From contig NZ_CP041403.1 of the NCBI RefSeq assembly GCF_014844135.1, forward strand, positions 620,001-684,000: a DNA stretch of 64,000 nucleotides. The letters run 5' to 3'. Below the pieces are notes generated by a model, which was not told where the DNA came from, searched no databases, and worked only from the letters and a program-made list of their open reading frames with translations. The stretch comes from Arcobacter sp. FWKO B (GTDB lineage: Bacteria; Campylobacterota; Campylobacteria; Campylobacterales; Arcobacteraceae). This document shows, piece after piece, positions 1 through 10,313 of this stretch; the stretch's first letter is position 1; each line of letters starts with the position of its first letter. The translations under genes were made by a program, and so were the position numbers.

Positions 1-22
1 AAGACTGGTGAAAAACCCATTT

Positions 23-1006
23 TTATATAGGAAGAATTCTTATATTCTCATCTACTTTTTGTCTTAGAACTGATTCTATTGCATAAAGTGTACCTGTACT
101 TCCACTAGCACATGAGCTACAAGCACCAAGGTATCTTATATAAATATCAAAATGTGGTAAGTTTTCTTTTATATCGATTACTTCCATATTTCCACCATCC
201 ATTACAAGCATAGGTCTTATATACTCATCAAGTGTAGCTTCAACTTTTTTGATTTTTTGAACCATAGTCATATCAACAAACGCCATATCAACACCACTAG
301 AACCTTGCTCTATTGCAACTTTTAGCTTTTCCTCTTCCATCTCTCTTCTAACATCAGCTAGTACATCAACCAAATAAATATCTTTTTTCTCATGACCACC
401 TGGTTTGATACATGACTTACAAAATGCACCAGCTTTTGTATAATCTGTAATTTGTTCTACAGTAGTAAGGTCATTTATTCTTATAACTTCTCTCAAAGTC
501 TCCAAACTCACCCTTGCACACTCACAAACTATATATTCAGTTTCAAAACTTTCGCTATCAACCCCTTTATACATACCTGCAGCTTTTTTGATAACATCAT
601 ATGCCATTACCGAACAGTGCATTTTTTGAGGAGGAACTGCTGGAGTATTCTCATCATCTCTAAGAGCTTTTTCCACATCTATATTTGTTATTTTCACCGC
701 TTCATCTACTGTTTTATTAAGAGTTAGCTCCGTCATAACATCACTTGAAGCAATAGCAGTACCACAACCAAAAGATTTAAACTTAGCAGCAACTATTTTA
801 TTTGTAGTCTCATCTACAACCCAATAAAGTCTTACCGCATCACCGCAACTCTCAGCACCAAAATCAGCAACTATCAGCTTTCCACCAATTCTAGCTGCAT
901 CAGCTTCTGTAAGCTCACCCATATGTGATGGATTATTCATTCTTCTTTGTACTTCTTTAGAATACTCATCCCAAATTGAACCTGTTATTAAATCACCTTT
1001 TGCCAT
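23..1006 (-). CDS. nifU: NifU-type Fe-S cluster assembly scaffold
   Basis: Scaffold on which [Fe-S] clusters are built from sulfur supplied by the cysteine desulfurase encoded just upstream. All three classical NifU parts are present in 327 residues. An IscU-like domain has cluster cysteines C54, C81 and C131. A BFD-like [2Fe-2S] domain has C161, C163, C196 and C199. The C-terminal Nfu domain has C296-x2-C299. A full three-domain NifU with NifS as the general Fe-S system, rather than IscU/IscS, is characteristic of Campylobacterota, and no nitrogen fixation genes lie nearby. It is downstream of nifS on the same strand, separated by a repeat-filled gap. An ATG at position 20 on the same strand could start a further gene beyond the left edge, but too little is visible to call it. 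Confidence 0.96.
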   Translation of the reverse strand: MAKGDLITGSIWDEYSKEVQRRMNNPSHMGELTEADAARIGGKLIVADFGAESCGDAVRLYWVVDETTNKIVAAKFKSFGCGTAIASSDVMTELTLNKTVDEAVKITNIDVEKALRDDENTPAVPPQKMHCSVMAYDVIKKAAGMYKGVDSESFETEYIVCECARVSLETLREVIRINDLTTVEQITDYTKAGAFCKSCIKPGGHEKKDIYLVDVLADVRREMEEEKLKVAIEQGSSGVDMAFVDMTMVQKIKKVEATLDEYIRPMLVMDGGNMEVIDIKENLPHFDIYIRYLGACSSCASGSTGTLYAIESVLRQKVDENIRILPI

Positions 1007-1014
1007 TTTTTATC

Positions 1015-1105
1015 CTTTGTTTGGAGGATGGAGGGTGAAGGGTGAGGGATAAAGGGATAATTCTAAATTCTCCTTCGTGTCCTTCAACCTTCATCCTTCA
1101 ACCTA
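1015..1105. repeat. Imperfect inverted heptamer repeat (TTGAAGG type)
   Basis: The nifS-nifU gap consists of degenerate 7-base units. On the plus strand from 1021 they read TTGGAGG, ATGGAGG, GTGAAGG, GTGAGGG, ATAAAGG. The facing arm, read on the minus strand from about 1103, runs TTGAAGG, ATGAAGG, TTGAAGG. About 19 of 24 positions are complementary, and most of the rest are transitions that would form G-U pairs in RNA. No T-run follows, so it is not a standard terminator. It belongs with the other low-complexity repeats of this window. Confidence 0.7.
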
Positions 1106-1107
1106 TA

Positions 1108-2364
<1,257 letters not shown>

Positions 2365-2462
2365 TCAATTTTAATATTTATATTTTTAAAGTGCATATTC
2401 TATACCTTTAAGCCTTTAAATTAATTTAACTGTGTTTAAATAAATTTTAATATTAATTGTAG

Positions 2463-2468
2463 TAAAAT
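2463..2468 (+). promoter_or_regulatory. Candidate -10 box for atpE
   Basis: TAAAAT about 68 bases upstream of the atpE start, in a very AT-rich divergent region between nifS and atpE. No convincing -35 is seen, which is common for sigma-70 promoters in Campylobacterota. Assigned by position and match only. Confidence 0.3.
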
Positions 2469-2535
2469 TCACCATCAAGTTTTTAGTAGGGATACGCAAG
2501 CCGAACAAAACTTAGAAATTTTATAGGAGTTTGGA

Positions 2536-2838
2536 ATGAAAAAAATCGTTCTTTTAATGTTGGCTCTTGCAGGTGTTGCATTTGCTAATGATGGTGATTC
2601 AATGATTAAAGCTTACTCTGTAGTTGCTGCAGGTGTTGGTCTAGGTTTAGCTGCACTTGGTGGTGCTATAGGTATGGGTAATGCTGCTGCTGCAACAATT
2701 GCTGGTACTGCTAGAAACCCAGGTCTTGGTGGTAAATTAATGGTTACAATGTTTATCGCTCTTGCTATGATCGAAGCACAAGTTATCTATACACTTGTTA
2801 TCGCTCTTATAGCTCTTTATGCTAACCCATTTCTTTAA
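2536..2838 (+). CDS. atpE: ATP synthase F0 subunit c
   Basis: Proteolipid that forms the rotating c-ring of F0. The 100-residue protein has two long hydrophobic helices joined by a polar loop (GTARNPGLGG, about 57-66). The ion-carrying carboxylate is E80 in ALAMIEAQ. The glutamine and serine/threonine partners of sodium-type rings are not evident, so proton coupling is inferred. The first 17-18 residues (MKKIVLLMLALAGVAFA) look like a cleavable signal peptide. As in related bacteria the gene stands alone, about 43 kb from atpCDGAHFF'. An AGGAG box precedes the start and a strong terminator follows. Confidence 0.96.
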   Translation: MKKIVLLMLALAGVAFANDGDSMIKAYSVVAAGVGLGLAALGGAIGMGNAAAATIAGTARNPGLGGKLMVTMFIALAMIEAQVIYTLVIALIALYANPFL

Positions 2839-2860
2839 TAGATAGTTTAGTATAACTTTT

Positions 2861-2900
2861 AAATCCAAGAAGTTTTTACTTCTTGGATTTTTTTTCTTCT
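2861..2900 (+). terminator. Rho-independent terminator after atpE
   Basis: A perfect 12-bp stem (2861-2872 with 2879-2890, six-base loop) is followed directly by a T-rich tract. It ends only a few bases before the tRNA-Leu gene. Confidence 0.9.
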
Positions 2901-2905
2901 TTTTT

Positions 2906-2991
2906 GCGGCCGTGGTGGAATTGGTAGACACGCCATCTTGAGGGGGTGGTGCCTTACGGGTGTATGAGTTCGAGTCTCATCGGCCGCACCA
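2906..2991 (+). tRNA. tRNA-Leu (anticodon GAG)
   Basis: A complete 86-nt class II tRNA with a long variable arm. The acceptor stem GCGGCCG (2906-2912) pairs with CGGCCGC (2981-2987), followed by A and an encoded CCA. The anticodon stem CCATC/GGTGG encloses loop TTGAGGG, giving anticodon GAG at 2940-2942. The T-arm reads ATGAG TTCGAGT CTCAT. It starts just after the atpE terminator. Confidence 0.97.
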
Positions 2992-2992
2992 T

Positions 2993-3145
2993 TTATTTAT
3001 CATTAGACAAAGCATCAATTATAAGTATTTTTTCAAAGTCAGAATATTCTCTTTTCTCTTTTGGCATCTTTTGGAAGACAAAATTATCAAGAATAATAAT
3101 AAACAATACTATCAATATATAAATAAGCAGTTTATAAAAATTCAT
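2993..3145 (-). CDS. Small putative membrane protein (50 residues)
   Basis: A short ORF on the minus strand that starts MNFYKLLIYILIVLFIIIL. It therefore has one N-terminal membrane helix (about 4-20) followed by a charged tail (PKEKREYSDFEKILII). A Shine-Dalgarno-like AAGGGA lies four bases upstream of the ATG. It ends one base from the 3' end of the convergent tRNA-Leu. No family was recognised. Support is the ribosome site, the sensible helix-plus-tail layout and the otherwise empty region; a chance ORF is possible. The remaining DNA up to 3278 shows nothing else. Confidence 0.45.
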   Translation of the reverse strand: MNFYKLLIYILIVLFIIILDNFVFQKMPKEKREYSDFEKILIIDALSNDK

Positions 3146-3278
3146 ACATTCCCTTACTAGTTATTGTACCATTATAATAAGTATTTTATTAATTATACTT
3201 TTAACAAAAAAACTAAAACATACCATATTCTAATAATACTTATGATAATCTTCCAAAAAAATATAAGAATCCAAATAA

Positions 3279-4169
3279 ATGAATGAAAATAAACTCTCCC
3301 TTACTTTACTAATGATACTTGCTATGAGCCTATGGGGTGGTGGTTGGATAGCTAATAAGCTTATAGTATATGAAGCAAATATTTTGGTGCTTACTTTTTG
3401 GAGATTTTTTATTACATTACTTACTATTACACCATTATTTTTCTTTTATAAAGACAAAATACTACTAAATATACAAGTTATTAAACTAACAACTACTGGT
3501 GCTTTACTAAATATTGCATTTATGCTTGTAGCTTTTTTAGGTGTTATGAATGGTTTTGCTGGTAGTGCTGGAGTTATTATTACTACTATTAGTCCTATGG
3601 TTACATATATATTAGCTTCTTTTTTATTTGGGTATATAATCACACAAAAACATAAACTTGGACTGTTCTTAGGATTTTTGGGTGGATTATTTATGTTTGA
3701 GATATGGAAGTTTGATATCCTTAGATTAATAAATGATGGAAGTTTATATTTTATATTCGCTGCTATTATTTGGTCACTTGTTACTATCAACTCCCAACAA
3801 GCATCAAAACATATCAACATTATACACTATACTATTATACTCACTTTCATAGCAACGATTATTTTGTTTTTCGTGGCATTACCTTTTGGGCTCTTGGTCA
3901 TATTTGAAAAAGATTTTACTTTTTGGTTAGCTCTTATTTATATATCATCTTTTGGGCAAGGGATAGCAACTACCATATATTATTTTGCTTCATCAAAACT
4001 AGGAAGCGCGAATACAAGCTCATATATGTTCATTATTCCTGTATCAGCGCTGTTTTTTAGCTATTTAATCCTAGATGAAGTACCAAATTTATTTTTGATT
4101 ATAGGTGGAATTGTAAATATGTTAGCTTTATATATAATTACAAAAAAACCTCAAAAAAGTATTGGTTAA
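3279..4169 (+). CDS. EamA/DMT-family transporter
   Basis: Inner-membrane permease of the drug/metabolite transporter superfamily. The 296-residue protein has about ten hydrophobic helices arranged as two EamA repeats (roughly 8-135 and 155-288). The N-terminal LWGGGWIANKL and the second-repeat ending ALFFSYLILDEVPN are typical. Such proteins export amino acids, metabolites or drugs; the substrate cannot be told from sequence. It overlaps the convergent CHAD gene by four bases. The ribosome site is weak, so the exact start is less certain than the gene. Confidence 0.88.
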   Translation: MNENKLSLTLLMILAMSLWGGGWIANKLIVYEANILVLTFWRFFITLLTITPLFFFYKDKILLNIQVIKLTTTGALLNIAFMLVAFLGVMNGFAGSAGVIITTISPMVTYILASFLFGYIITQKHKLGLFLGFLGGLFMFEIWKFDILRLINDGSLYFIFAAIIWSLVTINSQQASKHINIIHYTIILTFIATIILFFVALPFGLLVIFEKDFTFWLALIYISSFGQGIATTIYYFASSKLGSANTSSYMFIIPVSALFFSYLILDEVPNLFLIIGGIVNMLALYIITKKPQKSIG

Positions 4170-4984
4170 AACAATTCCTTTGCTTTTTGATCAAATAATT
4201 CATCACCTATTGTAATAGCTTGTTGTTTTAATCTATCTTGCTCTTTATTTAAAAACATTAAAAACTTATCAATATTGCTTATTTTAGTGGTTAATAAAAA
4301 CTCTTTAAATATTGTAATATCATGAATATCACCCAATATATTTGCAAGTTGTTTTAGCATATGCTTTCTATTTGTATCACTATTTTGCAATATATGTAAT
4401 TGATACCAGTGATAATTTACCCACTTTCTCCACAAATGAAAATCAGCATCATCACCATTATTAGTAGCAATATTTTTTAACTTTTTTGTTTGTTTATATG
4501 TTTTTCTAACACATTTAAGAAAATACCTTCCCGTATTTTTATCAAACTTATAATCTTTGATATTTTTAAGATTATCACTTATACCAAGATAAACCCTTTT
4601 AAAGATATCGCTAATTTCTATTTCTGTAATTGGCTCTTGAATAGATTCTAATATTTGTATATACTTTGTATCTTCTAGCTCATATTTCCTAATTATGCTA
4701 AAGTATACATCTATTAAGACCTTTTGGTCTCTTAATGAAGAAAAATTCTTTGCATATGATTTATATAATCTATTTTGTTTATCAAAAAAAGTCTCTGTTA
4801 AATCATATCTTAATAAATGTAATATTGATCTAAGCTTTTTAAATCTTCTTCTTATTTGATGTATAGCTCTGTCTTTTGATATATACTTATCAGTAGACAT
4901 TCTAATAATTTTTTGCATATGTATTTTAACAACTTTTTGAATTTGTTTATTTAAATCTTTATTAAGTGATATTGCACAAGTCAT
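4166..4984 (-). CDS. CHAD domain protein
   Basis: An all-helical protein of 272 residues, rich in lysine and arginine. The CHAD signature appears as AIHQIRRRFKKLRSILHLL near the N-terminus, with a second conserved block FHLWRKWVNYHWYQLHIL around 185-200. Both contain the conserved histidines and basic residues. CHAD domains bind polyphosphate in the proteins studied; a role here in polyphosphate binding is inferred. The start at 4984 is preferred to an ATG four codons upstream because only it has a GGGG ribosome site. It is just downstream of the PF10136 membrane protein on the same strand. Confidence 0.82.
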   Translation of the reverse strand: MTCAISLNKDLNKQIQKVVKIHMQKIIRMSTDKYISKDRAIHQIRRRFKKLRSILHLLRYDLTETFFDKQNRLYKSYAKNFSSLRDQKVLIDVYFSIIRKYELEDTKYIQILESIQEPITEIEISDIFKRVYLGISDNLKNIKDYKFDKNTGRYFLKCVRKTYKQTKKLKNIATNNGDDADFHLWRKWVNYHWYQLHILQNSDTNRKHMLKQLANILGDIHDITIFKEFLLTTKISNIDKFLMFLNKEQDRLKQQAITIGDELFDQKAKELF

Positions 4985-5023
4985 ATAACACCCCATTTAT
5001 TTTTATAAATTATGATAAAGTTA

Positions 5024-7015
5024 CTATTTAACTTCATTGTCTTGAACTTCTTCTTTTGGTGGTAAGAATAGATCTTTTGGTCTTTTTGCAACTTCACAAA
5101 AAAACAATCTCATAAAAGTTATAACACTACCAAAATATGCATTTCTAGCATTTAAAGCTACCCTTAAAGCAAGTATAAAACTTACAGTCAAATTCACAAA
5201 ACCTATCATTAATATAAATAATAAAATCACAAAAAAATCAATATATGGCAAATAAATACTTGACATCCCATATCCAAGATATGCAGTTGATAAAGTGACA
5301 TGCCTTACATCCAAAGGCAAATCAAATATATATCCAACAAATGGAGTAAATCCTAAAAGTATACCTAAAAAGAAATTTCCAGCTATTGCACCATGATGCT
5401 GATGTAAATAATTTGCTAATTTAACTCTTTTATCTAATGAAAATAGTTTTTTTAATAATTTATGATGTAAATACCTTTGTTCAAGATTTAGATAATTAGC
5501 TCTATTATCAAAATAACCAGCAATTAAACCTGAATAAAAAAGCCATATACCTGCAATCGCAGCATATATTAAAGCTGGTATCGGCTCAAAGCTACCTAAA
5601 TGATATTTTGCATCTTCATCTGATAATATAGGCATCCCAATATATGAAAAATAATATCCAACCAAAAATGCAACCATTAAAGCAAATGTAACATTACCAA
5701 CAACGGCAGCAAATTGTGACCTGCTAACCTTTATCATTAATTCGACTAATTTTAACTGATTAGCTTTATGATTTGTTCCTTTTTCTACTACACTAGCAAA
5801 GGTTGAAGCTGTCATTGCAGGTTGTTTTGTTGCTACTGTAAATCCTAAAATATGTATAATCACAAAGCCTATTCCATAGTCTAGACTAATTAACAGAGTT
5901 TCTATAAAATATGGCAATTTTAAATCAACAATATATATCTTAAATAGTGCCATAAAGGCTATAGCTATACCAGCACCACTTGCAGAAAGCAACATCTTAA
6001 TATATTGAGATTTATTATTTGTGATATATTGCTCACCATGTTCACTTGCATTATTTGTTATACTTCTTGCTAGTATTTTAATATTTTGTTGCCATATTTC
6101 TAATATACTATTTCTTGTACTATTTTTTCTAACAGCAACTTTAAATAATTTTACTAACGAAATATAAAATTCATCCGTATCAAATATTTTTATTAACTCA
6201 AATATTTCTTCAAGCCTTTTTATTATTTGTTCTAATCTTTCAAACTCATATGTTAAAGATACTGAAGTTCCAAGATTTAATGATTTCTTTTTTAATGCAC
6301 TTACATATAATTTTGACTGTTCAACCAAAACTAAAATATGTTGAAAGTCCTCTTTTTTTGTTTGAATATCTATAATAGAACTTTGCACTTTATTTACAAA
6401 GCTACTTATCTCTCTTTGTAGAGCTATAAAGGATGAATCTTTACTTAAAATCGAATTATCTAACCTAATAAAGTTTTCATCAAATTCTTCAGAAGCAATC
6501 CAGATTGCAAGTATTTCTAATGCATATAAAAGTTCATCAAAGAGATAATTTTTTGTTTTTTGTATATTTTCAGATTTAGATAATAAAGATTTAAAAAATT
6601 TAATCCATATTTCATCATCTAGATTTTCTACCCATAAATGATCATTCTTATGGTTAAATATAAGTGAAAATAAATATTTAAAGTCACCATCTTTTGGTGC
6701 AGGAGGTAAAAACTTATTATAAAATCTATTGGTTATTTCATTTTTGAATCCATCTTTAGACAAAACACCAAAAGTGGATAAATTATTTGAAATTTTTGAT
6801 TTTGTTAGCCAGTGATTTAAGTCATCTGATAATTTCATCGACTTTTCTTGATGTGTGTGCAAATAATCTACTAAAAAATCTATTTTATTTGCAACTTCAT
6901 TGTTATTTGCACTCTGTTTGGGGCGTATAAAGTCTATGATACTTTGTAGTTGAGTTATCACATCAGATTCAGATGAATTTAAAACATCTAAAAGTTTTTC
7001 AAATTTATTTTCCAT
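5024..7015 (-). CDS. PF10136-family membrane protein ('site-specific recombinase' by name)
   Basis: A 663-residue protein. The N-terminal half (about 1-330) is helical and soluble. The C-terminal half has at least seven hydrophobic segments. The block GNFFLGILLGFTPFVG followed by FDLPLDVRHVTLSTAYLGYG is the hallmark of the family PF10136 ('SpecificRecomb', Neisseria Gcr). Despite that name there are no tyrosine- or serine-recombinase catalytic motifs, and the architecture is that of an integral membrane protein. Its function is unknown. It is upstream of the CHAD gene on the same strand, 39 bases apart, suggesting joint transcription. Confidence 0.8.
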   Translation of the reverse strand: MENKFEKLLDVLNSSESDVITQLQSIIDFIRPKQSANNNEVANKIDFLVDYLHTHQEKSMKLSDDLNHWLTKSKISNNLSTFGVLSKDGFKNEITNRFYNKFLPPAPKDGDFKYLFSLIFNHKNDHLWVENLDDEIWIKFFKSLLSKSENIQKTKNYLFDELLYALEILAIWIASEEFDENFIRLDNSILSKDSSFIALQREISSFVNKVQSSIIDIQTKKEDFQHILVLVEQSKLYVSALKKKSLNLGTSVSLTYEFERLEQIIKRLEEIFELIKIFDTDEFYISLVKLFKVAVRKNSTRNSILEIWQQNIKILARSITNNASEHGEQYITNNKSQYIKMLLSASGAGIAIAFMALFKIYIVDLKLPYFIETLLISLDYGIGFVIIHILGFTVATKQPAMTASTFASVVEKGTNHKANQLKLVELMIKVSRSQFAAVVGNVTFALMVAFLVGYYFSYIGMPILSDEDAKYHLGSFEPIPALIYAAIAGIWLFYSGLIAGYFDNRANYLNLEQRYLHHKLLKKLFSLDKRVKLANYLHQHHGAIAGNFFLGILLGFTPFVGYIFDLPLDVRHVTLSTAYLGYGMSSIYLPYIDFFVILLFILMIGFVNLTVSFILALRVALNARNAYFGSVITFMRLFFCEVAKRPKDLFLPPKEEVQDNEVK

Positions 7016-7079
7016 TATGTATTACCTTTAAATACCTCAAGTAATGTACTTAATTGTATTTTGCTTTGTAAACTATATC

Positions 7080-7979
7080 CTAAAAAAATAAAAAATTCAA
7101 GATATAAACACTAATAAAAGAAAATAAAATTCCATATCCTACAATAGCAGAACTAAGCCTTGGTGCAAGTCCAGCAGCAGTTGCTACAACACCAGCAGTT
7201 ATCATTGGACCCATTGCACTTTCCATTATTGAAACATTTGCAATAAAACCATCATATCCCAATATATAACATACCGCATAGGCAATAATTGGTGCAAATA
7301 TAAGCTTTGTAACCAAAGCTACACTAAAGGGCTTTATTACATCACTTTGTAATTTAAACTGTAGTTGTAGACCAACTGAAAACAAAGCTAATGGTACAAT
7401 TGTATAAGACAACATCTCAAATGATTTTGATAAAGCATTTGGATAAGAAAAATCTTTTATTATAAATGCAATTACTAAAGCAACAAAAGGTGGAAAGGTA
7501 ATTAGTTTTTTTAGGATATCTTTTATTTTGAAACTACTTTTATTAGAATAAAGACTTACTATTAAGGTGCCATAAGTTGCCAAAGCCAAAAAAGTTCCTA
7601 ATTGATCATATATAATTATATATGCTAATGCATCTTGTCCAAAATATGAAGTAACTAGAGGTATACCTAAAAATGATGTATTTCCAAGTACTCCTACAAG
7701 TAGTAAACTTCCAGTAACTTCTTTTGTGAAATTTAAAAGTTTTGATAAAAGTAGTATTATAATTGCACTACCAATCATACTACTCCAAGAAACAACAACT
7801 GGAACTAAAATATCATAAGAAAAAGAGATAGTAGGTATTTTAAGTAAAATTAATGCTGGAAGTGCAATATAGATAATAAATTGATTAAGTATCAGTGGAG
7901 CTTTTTCATCAAATATCTTCCCCTTACTAGCAATATAGCCCAAAACAAGGGGAAGAATAATTACAAAAAAGCTTTCCAT
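7080..7979 (-). CDS. AEC-family permease (auxin efflux carrier-like)
   Basis: Polytopic inner-membrane protein of 299 residues with about ten hydrophobic segments, a loop break near the middle and the Mem_trans (PF03547) pattern. Diagnostic stretches are LGNTSFLGIPLVTSYFG and ESAMGPMITAGVVATAAGL, the two conserved half-repeat motifs with membrane-breaking prolines. Bacterial members carry malonate, malate or similar carboxylates; the substrate here is unknown. It lies between accA and the PF10136 gene, with gaps of 26 and 64 bases. Confidence 0.87.
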   Translation of the reverse strand: MESFFVIILPLVLGYIASKGKIFDEKAPLILNQFIIYIALPALILLKIPTISFSYDILVPVVVSWSSMIGSAIIILLLSKLLNFTKEVTGSLLLVGVLGNTSFLGIPLVTSYFGQDALAYIIIYDQLGTFLALATYGTLIVSLYSNKSSFKIKDILKKLITFPPFVALVIAFIIKDFSYPNALSKSFEMLSYTIVPLALFSVGLQLQFKLQSDVIKPFSVALVTKLIFAPIIAYAVCYILGYDGFIANVSIMESAMGPMITAGVVATAAGLAPRLSSAIVGYGILFSFISVYILNFLFF

Positions 7980-8005
7980 AAGTTATAATTAAAAGTAGTT
8001 ATATA

Positions 8006-8938
8006 CTAAGCAAAGCTACCAAGAGCCATAAGTTTTGCATACCTTTTTTCATATCTTGTTTGTGAGTCAAGTGCTCTTAATTCTTTTACACTTCTTAAGA
8101 AATAATCACCAAGAGCCTTTATAGCTTCTTCTTTTTCTCTGTGAGCACCTATTAAAGGCTCATCTATAATATCATCTATTAATTTTAACTCATATAAGTC
8201 ATTAGAGCTAATTTTTAGTGCAGCTGTTGCTGTTTCTACTTTAGTAGGATCATCCCAAAGAATAGCAGAACATCCTTCTGGTGATATTACAGAAAATATA
8301 CTGTATCTCATCATCGCAAGTTTATCAGCTATACCAATTGCAAGTGCTCCACCACTTCCACCTTCACCAATTACTACTGAAATAGTAATTGTATTTAAGT
8401 CACTAAATTCATAAAGATTTCTTGCTATTGCTTCACTTTGGCTTCTTTCTTCTGCACCAACTCCAGGGTATGCACCTGGAGTATCAACTAACATTAATAT
8501 TGGAATACCAAATTTCTCAGCCATTTTTGCTGCACGAAGAGCCTTTCTATAACCTTCAGGATTTGGCATACCAAAATTTCTCATAATCTTGTTTTTTGTA
8601 CCACGCCCTTTTTGTTCGCCAATTACCATCACTTTTTCATCACCAATGTAACCAAGGTAACAAACAATAGCTGTATCGTCTGCAAAGTGTCTATCACCAT
8701 GTATTTCATAAGCATCACGCATTAATACTCTTATATAATCAAGAGCATAAGGACGATCAGGATGTCTTGCTAGCTTTAGTTTTTGGTACTCAGTTAGGTT
8801 TTTGTAAGTTTTGACAACTTCCTTATCAAGCTTAGCTTTTAAAATATCAACTGCATGTTCATCAGCTTTTGCTTTTGCTAAGATTATCTCTTCTTCAATT
8901 TTTTGTAAATTTTGCTCAAAATCTAAATAAGTTGCCAA
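8006..8938 (-). CDS. accA: Acetyl-CoA carboxylase carboxyltransferase subunit alpha
   Basis: Alpha half of the carboxyltransferase that moves CO2 from carboxybiotin to acetyl-CoA, making malonyl-CoA for fatty acid synthesis. The 310 residues are close to the usual 315-320. Recognisable blocks are [48 protein letters not shown] and the oxyanion-hole region [12 protein letters not shown]. The gene ends the fabG-acpP-fabF-accA run, 16 bases after fabF. The accB, accC and accD partners are not in this window. Confidence 0.97.
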   Translation of the reverse strand: MATYLDFEQNLQKIEEEIILAKAKADEHAVDILKAKLDKEVVKTYKNLTEYQKLKLARHPDRPYALDYIRVLMRDAYEIHGDRHFADDTAIVCYLGYIGDEKVMVIGEQKGRGTKNKIMRNFGMPNPEGYRKALRAAKMAEKFGIPILMLVDTPGAYPGVGAEERSQSEAIARNLYEFSDLNTITISVVIGEGGSGGALAIGIADKLAMMRYSIFSVISPEGCSAILWDDPTKVETATAALKISSNDLYELKLIDDIIDEPLIGAHREKEEAIKALGDYFLRSVKELRALDSQTRYEKRYAKLMALGSFA

Positions 8939-8954
8939 GGTTTGCCTTTATTTA

Positions 8955-10211
8955 CTAGTTTGAATATTTTTTAAATATAACAACGCCGTTTGTTCCACCA
9001 AACCCAAATGAATTACTCATAACAATATCAAGTTTTGCATTTCTTGATTTATTTGGTACATAATCAAGATCACAATCTTCATCATAGTTTTCATGGTTGA
9101 TAGTTGGAGGAATAACACCTTCTTCCATAGATTTAATACAAATTACAGCTTCAATAGCACCTGCAGCACCTAAACAATGCCCTATCTGACCTTTTGTAGA
9201 ACTAACTGGAGGACAGTTTTCTTTTCCACCAAATAGCATCTTAAGTGCAGCAGTCTCATTTTTGTCATTTGCAGGAGTAGAAGTTCCATGAGCATTAACA
9301 TAATCTATTTTAAAATCAGCACCAACTTTTGACTTTGCCATTTCATAAGCAGCTTTCATAGCACGATAAGGTCCATCAACTACAGGAGATGTAATATGAT
9401 TTGCATCACCACTTTCTCCAAAACCTATAATTTCTGCATATATTCTAGCACCTCTTGCTTTTGCACTTTCAAGCTCTTCTAAAACAAGTGCACCAGCACC
9501 TTCACCCATTACGAAACCTTCTCTTTCTTTATCAAATGGACGACTTGATCTTTTTGGTTCATCATTTCTTGTTGCAAGTGCCTTCATAGCAGCAAATCCA
9601 CCAACTCCTGCTCCGCATATAGCTGATTCAGCACCAACAGCTAATGCTCTATCAGCTCCACCAGCTACTATAGTTTTAAATGCATCACTTATAGCGTGTG
9701 TTCCAGCTGCACAAGCTGTTACTACTGAAAGATTTGGTCCTTTTACGCCATGCTCAATTGATATAAATCCGCCTAGCATATTTACAAGTGCTGATGGGAT
9801 AAAAAATGGTGATATTTTTCTAGGTCCTTGTGTTTGACAAACAACAGAGTTTTTTTCTATATTGCCTAATCCACCAATTCCTGAAGCAGATACTATAGCA
9901 AATCTATCAGCAATATCTTCTGATACTTTATTGTTTTCATCAACAATACTTGCATCTTTCATAGCTTCATTAGCAGCTTTAAGACCCAACTGTATAAATC
10001 TATCAGCTTTTTTTACTTCTTTTTTTTCCATAACAGTACTAGGATCAAAATCTTTTACCTCTCCTGCTATTTGTACTGAGTACTCAGATGCATCAAATAG
10101 TGTAATAGTATCTATTCCACATTCTCCAGCAACTATTTTATCAAACGCTTCAGCACTATTATGCCCCAAAGAATTTATCATCCCAATACCAGTTATTACT
10201 ACTCTTCTCAT
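8955..10211 (-). CDS. fabF: Beta-ketoacyl-ACP synthase II
   Basis: Condensing enzyme that extends acyl-ACP with malonyl-ACP. With the start at the ATG at 10211 the protein has 418 residues. The catalytic triad is C167 (VVTACAAGTHA), H308 (VNAHGTSTPAND) and H345 (GQIGHCLGAAGA). This start is preferred to a GTG two codons upstream because GGAG lies five bases before it. Upstream, a perfect hairpin separates it from acpP, which could lower fabF expression relative to the carrier protein. Confidence 0.97.
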   Translation of the reverse strand: MRRVVITGIGMINSLGHNSAEAFDKIVAGECGIDTITLFDASEYSVQIAGEVKDFDPSTVMEKKEVKKADRFIQLGLKAANEAMKDASIVDENNKVSEDIADRFAIVSASGIGGLGNIEKNSVVCQTQGPRKISPFFIPSALVNMLGGFISIEHGVKGPNLSVVTACAAGTHAISDAFKTIVAGGADRALAVGAESAICGAGVGGFAAMKALATRNDEPKRSSRPFDKEREGFVMGEGAGALVLEELESAKARGARIYAEIIGFGESGDANHITSPVVDGPYRAMKAAYEMAKSKVGADFKIDYVNAHGTSTPANDKNETAALKMLFGGKENCPPVSSTKGQIGHCLGAAGAIEAVICIKSMEEGVIPPTINHENYDEDCDLDYVPNKSRNAKLDIVMSNSFGFGGTNGVVIFKKYSN

Positions 10212-10270
10212 TATCACTCCAACTAAATATTATATACTCAACTTTTTACTTAAAAATTCAATATATAATA

Positions 10271-10303
10271 TTTAAGGTTAGTACCTAAGATACTAACCTT
10301 AAA
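10271..10303. terminator. acpP-fabF intercistronic hairpin
   Basis: A perfect 13-bp stem (10271-10283 with 10291-10303) with a seven-base loop lies between acpP and fabF. Neither strand has a long T-run after it. It fits partial termination or protection of the acpP message 3' end better than full termination. Confidence 0.6.
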
Positions 10304-10313
10304 ATTTAAAATA

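Noticed and set aside
2960-3160. Plus-strand ORF of 66 codons running out of tRNA-Leu
   Set aside because: It begins inside the tRNA gene and has no ribosome site; the minus-strand small ORF is better supported.
5024-7015. Recombinase belonging to a mobile element
   Set aside because: The family name suggests it, but the protein is a polytopic membrane protein with no integrase or resolvase active site, and no element ends were seen.
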